Shown here in pieces: positions 57,549 to 64,000 of a stretch of 64,000 nt of DNA. A program made the position numbers and the translations under genes. Each line of letters begins with the position of its first letter. Position 1 is the first letter of the stretch. The notes below the pieces were generated by a model that saw only the letters and a program-made list of their open reading frames with translations, searched no databases and was not told the origin of the DNA. The stretch covers positions 468,231 to 532,230 of the forward strand of contig ML976665.1 in NCBI GenBank assembly GCA_010015655.1, in the 5' to 3' direction. This DNA comes from Bimuria novae-zelandiae CBS 107.79. Taxonomy: Eukaryota; Ascomycota; Dothideomycetes; Pleosporales; Didymosphaeriaceae.

Positions 57549-59438
57549 CCCGCGCCACTCGCCAACCCGCAGGGTTGGCGCTGCGCAGCTCAACGTAACT
57601 TCTTGGCTCAACGTTACTTTTTATAGCGAATTGACATTCGAGGATGATTTTGACGGCGAAGACTTCAATTATATGGCGATATATACGCTGGCGTCGGTGT
57701 AGCAAGTAGGGCAGGATCTACTGTCATCTCTCTAAGAGATGGCACCTGCCGGGGCTGACTTTGTGGCGCCTGCAAGTGCGCGTCCTTGTACGTTTTTGCA
57801 GCCTGTCTAGCAGCCTTTTGTGCCTCCTGCTCCACACGATGATTAATAGCTTGTCGCGCTGCCTTTACGGTGACTACGCCGCCTTTCTATACTTGCCTGG
57901 CATCTTTAACCTGCCTTTTTTAGCGCTATTAGGCCGCTATAGTAATAGCTAAGAGGTCTCGCTAGGCCAGCGCGAGACTATTAATAAGCAATTACGAGCT
58001 TTCTAGGAACTTTTTAAGCCTATAGCTAGAAATATTGCTCCTTTCTAGAGCGCGCGATATCTTTTTATACTACTATTAGTACAACGTAGGCGTGTTAGCG
58101 ATAGGTGATAAATTAACTACGGATAAAAGTAATAGTGATAGCGTACGCACTATAGGCAGCTTTATGTATATAATCTCTAAATTAAATAGAAAGATGCCTA
58201 ACTTCTCTTAAGCACTAAGTATAGTGCTACGTTTAAAAGTAGCCATTCTAATACTGTAATACGCGTGTAGAAATTCGACTTTATTAAAGTTAGTGCACCT
58301 ATTACGTGTAGCTATCTCTATAGCCTTCTTGTAATTATTCTTTAACAGCTAAAAATAGATAATATTAAGAGGCTGCAGGTGATAAGATGCGTAAGGCAGT
58401 AGCAAGAAAGGTATTATATTATACCTATCGCAGTACTTAATAAACTTAATAGTTAAATAGCTACTAAATCTATTAAATATAAGTAATTACTATACGCCCT
58501 TCTGCCGCGCACGCGTCTGTTTTTTAAAAAACTTTAGCTACTTAATTAATATTAAATTATTAGTATAGCTAGATATTAACGTAGTAATTATATAATTATT
58601 AGGCAGCGCGGTATTAGTATACTATTAATAAAGGTAATTAACGCCCTGCACGACGAGCATAGGATTAAGGACTTCGCTATTACTAGAGATTAATTTAATT
58701 AAGGTAACATAATCGCGCGAGGTCTCTAACGCGGAGACCTAAGGGCAATTTAACTCTATAGTAACGATCTATTAGCTGCCGCCGACGCCTATACAGAACC
58801 TAGTTTCGTCTATATTATAGGTGTCTGATGCGGTGATGCCGTAGGCATTAATAACCTTCTTAAGCTTAGTAAAATGCTAAGAATATGCTTTTATTATTAC
58901 TATTACTATCTTATTAATATCCTGCAACTTCTACTTTATGCGGTAGCACTTAGGATTCTAGTGTAGCTATCGCGCAGTCTAGTCTTTACTAAGTAATAGA
59001 GCGCTGCTGTTAGGATGCGCGTAGTTAAAAATATACTAGGCAGCGCCTTTTAGCTGCGGCATAAGACAAGGCATGCTAATACTATCGCAGCGGCGTATAT
59101 ATGACTTTAGAGCTTCGTCTTGCACTAGCGAGAGGCGTAGATTTAACCTAGTGTGGTTATGGCGGCTCGTTCTACCTTTAACGCGCGCTTAAAGTCACGA
59201 AACAGGCACGCACTAGTCGCGTGCTACAGCCATAATATTAGGTATTTCTCTATTAAAAAAGCTAGAGATACAAGCTAAGATGCGCTCCTTAATTTTATAA
59301 CTCTCGCCGTAGAATTTAGGCATTTTTGTAGGTTATAAAGTAAGAATAGAGTAAAAAGCGCGTTATAAAGTTACGTTGAGCCGCGAAGTTACGTTAAGCT
59401 ACGCAGCGCCAACCCGCAGGGTTGGCGAGTGGCGCGGG
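57549..59438 (-). mobile_element. Second pogo/Fot1-family transposon, 1890 bp
   Basis: Terminal repeats of about 60 bases start CCCGCGCCACTCGCCAACCC and include GGTTGGCGCTGCGYAGCT and CAACGTAACTT. TA lies on both sides (57547-57548, 59439-59440). The minus strand, with RIP stops, shows a pogo-type transposase: SYKIKERILACIS, the helix-turn-helix region near 59150 and YNIDETRFCIGVGG (for NFDETGF.MGV) near 58800. It is a different subfamily from copies A-G, judged by its TIRs. Confidence 0.85.
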
Positions 59439-59440
59439 TA

Positions 59441-61292
59441 ACGTGTTTTATAAGCGAGCGGCCCATACAAGCGAGCGGCCCACCCCACCAACTTTTTATA
59501 CCTTTACAGCAACCTATCTTAACAACACAATAAGATAATAGTATATAATTACTATACTAGATTAAATAGTATCTATAATATTATTCTTGCATGTTTGCAT
59601 ATTATAGCCAGTCTTCTTGCAGCGGCTGTAGCGTGTTAAAGCCTGCCAATTAGCACCTAATCGCGCCTTATCTTAACGTATTTCTACCTCTATCTGCTAC
59701 TTAACATCTTTTTAAGCGATAATCTTCTCTACTTCTACCTTTATTAAGGTACCCTGCCTCTAGATCTACTTCTTTTTGCGCTATTTACGCGTTATAGCAG
59801 CCTTATTAGCCTTCTTAAGCCTCGCGATCTAATCGCGCATAAGCGTACTTTTATAAGCTATTACCTTAGCGCCCTTTTTAAGCTAATTAAGCGCTATAAT
59901 AATAAAAGTAGGTAATAAGCTCTTATGCCTTTAAATCCTATCGCGAATTAATATTAATTAAGCCTCTAGCTCGCGCGCGTTACTTAGTGTTTTAGCTTCT
60001 TAAAGGGTAACCTCTAGTAAAGGCAGCGTCGGCGTACGAAGCTTAATATTAAGCTTTAATATTACTACCTCTAGGTCGTGTAGGACTAGGCCAGCGCCTC
60101 AAAAGCTTGCGCAGATATTTTCCTTTATAATTAACTACTTATAGGCTACGTAGAAGGCTAGTAGGAACTTTAGCTTTATAATATAGTTAATATAGTCGCG
60201 TATTAGGCTCTTAATCTAGCGGCTATACGCGCGCTTTAATAGCAAAAAGTAGCTAATATTAAGTGGCTATAGGAGGTGCGACGAATGTAGCGGTATATAA
60301 AGAGTATAGATATTATTCTCTTTATAAAGCTCTTAAAATTTAAGCGAGTTATAGCTCTTATAGCTATTAAGTATAAGTAGCTAGCGCGCGCCTACCTTAT
60401 ACTTTACTATATACTTAATAAAGTGCCTTAGCTACTCTACTCTAAGCTTATTAGTAGTTTAGCTATTATTACTAACAGCGAAAGCCTAGTCGCGCGGTAT
60501 ATTATTATCCTAGTACTAAATAGAGAGGTAATACTAGCTAGCGAAGATAATAAAGGGCGGGATTGCCTAGCTAGTAGCGCTAATTCTATAGATTGCTGTA
60601 GTCTACCTATAATTGCCTAGCTAGATAGCCTTTAGCCTACCACGTCTCTCTAAGCCTATAATAATAAGCTAAGATAATATCTTGCCTATTATAAAACTAG
60701 TCTCGTCAAAGTTGTAAGTATCCTTATTATAGATACTATAGGTAGCCTTTGTGCGCGCTACAAGCTCGAACCAAGCTCTAATAGTATCTAGATCCTTATA
60801 TAGAGCTCTCTGCCAATTATATAGTTAATTAAATCGTGTAGTAAGATAACCTATTTGCTTAATAAAGTTACGCGGCCACTACTTACTAACCTGTCTAGCG
60901 CCTCGCTTAGCGAGTAGCTTATCCGCCATATCTTGCATAGTACTTAGCGTGGGCGGAAATCCTCGCGAATCTAGGTCAAGTATATGCCTAATAATTACCT
61001 CCTCTTCTATCTTAGTAAGCTTTTTTAATTTAGGCTAGTAATTGCATCGCGTAGCAATTCTAGCGCGTTAGTATTAGAGCGTTATTTAGGGGATAGTAAA
61101 TATGTATACTACACCTTTTATAGACTAAATTTAGTTTTAATTAATAGCTAAGATTACAAGGTGTATATCAGCCTCAGCAGAGGCTAGTTAGGCCTGAATT
61201 AGGGGCGCCATAGTAGGTAGAAGTTTATGTGCTGCAAAAAGTTGGTGGGGTGGGCCGCTCGCTTGTATAGGCCGCTCGCTTATAAAACATGT
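59441..61292 (-). mobile_element. Fot1/pogo-like transposon, copy G
   Basis: The element is 1852 bp, the same length as copy A. Terminal repeats are ACGTGTTTTATAAGCGAGCG and (reverse complement) ACATGTTTTATAAGCGAGCG, each followed by a second ACAAGCGAGCGGCC unit. TA is at 59439-59440 and 61293-61294. The body aligns with copy A in the same orientation and is RIP-degraded, less strongly than A. Confidence 0.87.
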
Positions 61293-61373
61293 TAAACTAT
61301 AAAGGCCCTAAGCTCCTCTAAATACACCTCTTCCTAGATGGCTAGCTAGCACATATCTGCCATAGGTTGACCG

Positions 61374-61465
61374 TCGGTCTGATGGATCCGAAATAGGTCC
61401 GAATCGGATCCGTAGTTCCCCATCGGTCTGATAGATCCGAAATTGGTCCGATACGGATGAGTGTC
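61374..61465. repeat. Imperfect tandem duplication, period 49 bp
   Basis: TCGGTCTGATGGATCCGAAA at 61374 recurs as TCGGTCTGATAGATCCGAAA at 61423, both followed by a GGTCCGA/GGATC-type tail. GC is normal, between two AT-rich repeats. Confidence 0.75.
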
Positions 61466-61534
61466 GGTTTTCGGATGATCTCGAATCCTGTCTTGACTGG
61501 CCAAGGGTTCTCGTGTCGACGAGCGATTGTTCCT

Positions 61535-61804
61535 GTTACAATAATCCTTTTACTATTATAAACCTCTTACTAGTTTTATCCTCGCGTGCCTAATTTTATA
61601 TCCTTACTATAAGTAGTTACTATAGTAAGTAATTAAATTTAATATAAAAGGCTAGGTGCTTAAGGAGCTAAAGGTGCTAAAAAATACTTATAAATTTAAT
61701 AAAGAGTCTAAATTTAAGCTTTAGGCGTTAAACTTATATATCTAGGGTTCGTATAACTAAGGGTTAAGGATCCGAGGGAACAACTGGGCGTAGCCCATTA
61801 TAAC
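61535..61804. repeat. LTR-like sequence, about 270 bp
   Basis: It begins TGTTACAATAATCC and ends GCCCATTATAACA, so the ends pair as TGTTA/TAACA. Parts recur at 30895-31220 in a different order. No target duplication was found (GTTCC before, CCTAG after). It is partly RIP-mutated. Confidence 0.5.
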
Positions 61805-61964
61805 ACCTAGGCTAATAAAGTACTAGAAAAGAGGTTTAAAGAGTAAGGAAGCAAGTTAGAAAGTAAAATAAAAGTAAAAATAGCATAAAAGAGGATTTAG
61901 AACTTACTTTATTAGCTTTAGGAAGACTAAACTTGTTAATAAAATACGTAAACAGAATTACCCT

Positions 61965-62206
61965 TGTTAGCTTCAAACCTGCGCAACACTGCTACGGCTT
62001 TCACCGCCATGCAGTTTGCCTGCGGTTTATTACGCAGTTTGCCTGTGGTTTGTTGCGCTAGTCCTAATTAGGCTAGCAGGGGACAAACCACGCTCGATAA
62101 ATACTTCTCATAATAGCCCACCACAATAGATCTGCAATTAAGAATTAAATCAATACCACATCGTTGCAACGAAGTCTTGATCCAACAGCCTATTGCCATA
62201 TCAACA
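61965..62206 (+). repeat. Detached Copia LTR (242 bp), probable 5' LTR of the element at 31570-36849
   Basis: It runs TGTTAGCTTCAAACC...CCATATCAACA and matches 31570-31811 in inverted orientation with only transitions differing. ACCCT precedes it (61960-61964), while CTAAT follows, so it has no target duplication of its own. The partner flank is at 31565-31569. Confidence 0.88.
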
Positions 62207-62431
62207 CTAATCAGTGGTTGCTACACCACAGATTGGCAAGATATACTGTGTACAGGGAATCTCAGCGCACGTTTCAGGCTGAGTATTCTGGCGATAGAAG
62301 CGGTTAGCGCATGCCTCCTCCCCTACCAAGGCCCAGGATACAGCATCGCTAGTGCGAAGTACAGGTACGACAAGCTCACTGCTATCCTGTATAGGGATTG
62401 ATAGCTCTCTCAGCAAGTTGAGAACTTACTA

Positions 62432-63983
62432 TCAATGATTACTTGCTCCTAATGCCCTCCTCTTCTCCTCTATTTCTAATTCAAGCTTAATGTTCTCCAA
62501 CTCCCGTCTTTTAATGTCGGCTTCTCTTTCACGAAGCTCGAGCGCAGTACGCTGGGCTTGAGCATCGAGATTTTGCTGGAGGACCTGGCGTTGAAGACTT
62601 GGTTCTTGTGATGGCGTTCTAAAAGCCATCGTAACAGGTTGGGAAGACGTTGATGTTGAGGGGCTATTCCGTGTAACAGATGGGGCTCTTGATAGTGAGG
62701 GCGACCTTGAAGCTGGTGACTGCCTTCGTCTTGATGAGCTACGGGTCCGTACGTGTCCTGAAGACGATGCCTGGAATAATATGGCATCCTCAAGATCCTT
62801 ATTAGAGATGTCATCTCTGCTTATAGAGTCTACTTGACTGCGCTTACGTTCTAAACACGTTAGAACGTTGTTCACAACATAACTTGTTACTACTTACTCT
62901 CCCTACCCATCGACTTATGATATCGGGCAGATAGTGACGTAGAGCGCTCACTGTGACGTACACTTCGCTCGTCGTGTGAGCGATATTGATCGATATCTCG
63001 CATGTCAAGCTTGAGGGCCCTAAACAAGTTCAGAAACTGTTCGCAGCACGATATACAGAACTTACATGTGGATTGCTGGCAATAAATGCAAGGTCTTTCC
63101 ATAGGAGTACGACTTCTTTGCGCTTTGTTCAACGTTATTAGAAGTCTCTTCTAATATGTCCCAATCGCGTTGGGCCATCTTCGTAATATGCCTGTTAAGG
63201 CCTGCTGCAATAACTCTATTACGTTTGTGTTTGGCCCAGTTTCGGATAGGAACGGCCTCGTGTTCTAAGAACAGGTTAGCGTCGACTTTGGAACGGGTTC
63301 AGAACTGCTTCACCAATTAACAAGCCACACAAAGTGTCATACTCCTCCCAACTTTGACAAGTAAGGAGGTCCCGCATCCGCTGGTGTACTGAGTTGTTTA
63401 TACTAGGCGTATTGCCTGTAGCCGTCCCAATACTCCGCAAGAAATGAGCCTTGCAGAACTTAACTGTATGCTGCAGCTGCCATTGCCAAGGGCGATGGGC
63501 GGAGTCGATGCTGGAGAGATAGCGTCCAAAACCTTGTGAACGTGTTAAGAACGGCGTACTAACAAAACTGAATACGCTTACCACTCATTTGCTTGCCGTC
63601 CATGTCAACTGTAATACCAATAAAGCCAGTACGGTGCAAGTGCTTCCATTTCAACTCCTTAACAGTTTGAGAGATATACTTAAATAGCATCTCAAAGGCT
63701 TTCTGGTAGAGGCGCCGGCGCTCGGCGTTAAGATAGATCCGAGCAAGAGTAAAAACTATGATGTTAGCATTATAATCGGAACAGGTTGTGAATAGGTTCA
63801 CATACGCTTCCCATGTCCTTCATGGAAAATTGCGAAAATCAGTTCATGAAATCCAAATCCTACACGCTTAAACGATAGATCTACTTGAAAGGCTTCGATC
63901 TTAGAAAATATGATTGCCTGCTCCTTTCGCATTGTAAGGACAACAGTGCCAAGCATGTTTGTTGAGATGTCTTGGATATAAGC
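62432..63983 (-). CDS. Gene B: transposase-like protein, six exons in the window, 5' end outside
   Basis: The exons are 63806-63983 (5' partial), 63582-63755, 63306-63532, 63066-63256, 62898-63019 and 62432-62850. The introns are 46-50 bp, GT...AG, frame-preserving, with CTAAC-type branch sites. The order is IEAFQVDLSFKRV, FTLARIYLNAERRR, GFIGITVDMDGKQMSGFGRY, HRPWQWQLQHTVKFCKAHFL, RNWAKHKRN...DWDILEETSNNVE, then a Ser/Arg-rich linker and a coiled-coil end (LELREREADIKRRELENIKL). This layout (Asp-rich core, a CKAHF segment, a helical domain with W and TSNNVE) recalls a widespread fungal repeat-protein family that is probably a DDE transposase of MULE type; that name is an inference. The frame is intact with no RIP. 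It shares intron motifs with gene A. Confidence 0.7.
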
Positions 63984-64000
63984 CTATACGATATGTGAAC

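Noticed and set aside
62177..62401. 74-aa plus-strand frame
   Set aside because: It starts inside the Copia LTR and crosses its end, with no splice or motif support.

Overview
This is a filamentous-fungus window, most likely a Dothideomycete close to the Pleosporales. The support is short introns with GT...CTAAC...AG signals, a NACHT receptor of fungal type, and large AT-rich blocks. In those blocks transposon reading frames are full of TAG/TAA stops where CAG, CAA or TGG would fit, the footprint of repeat-induced point mutation (RIP). All joins and coordinates were read by eye; no search or alignment was run.

Layout. (1) 1-17.8 kb: nested, RIP-degraded transposons, namely a Copia element cut by a Fot1/pogo transposon and by a solo LTR, two opposed Gypsy elements, a second solo LTR, and partial Fot1-like copies with a GC-rich 10-bp minisatellite. 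(2) 17.8-30.8 kb: a gene island with an intact two-exon glycosyltransferase gene followed by decaying genes. These include an ORF split by a 161-bp foldback element, a 460-codon ORF with one stop, and the cysteine-rich end of a GH18 chitinase split by a hAT-type MITE with an 8-bp target duplication. (3) 30.8-36.85 kb: a minus-strand Copia element missing its 5' LTR. (4) 36.9-38.1 kb: a seven-exon minus-strand gene (gene A) with a possible zinc finger. (5) 38.6-50.35 kb: RIP-degraded Fot1/pogo copies and a PIF/Harbinger element that carries one of them. (6) 50.35-57 kb: a second gene island with a SIS-domain sugar-phosphate isomerase gene and a NACHT-type receptor pseudogene. (7) 57-61.3 kb: two TIR transposons sharing one TA. 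(8) 61.5-64 kb: LTR-like sequence, the missing Copia LTR, and a six-exon transposase-like gene (gene B) that runs off the window.

The main result is structural. The LTR at 61965-62206 and the Copia body at 31570-36849 look like two halves of one insertion. Both outer flanks carry the same 5-bp duplication (ACCCT/AGGGT), and both broken ends carry CACTAATCA in inverted orientation. One inversion of about 25 kb would rejoin the element. It would also place genes A and B tail to tail about 450 bp apart. These two genes share an unusual intron style (GTTC / ACCTGTTC motifs next to the branch point), so I infer that they are two genes of one DNA transposon or domesticated locus split by the inversion.
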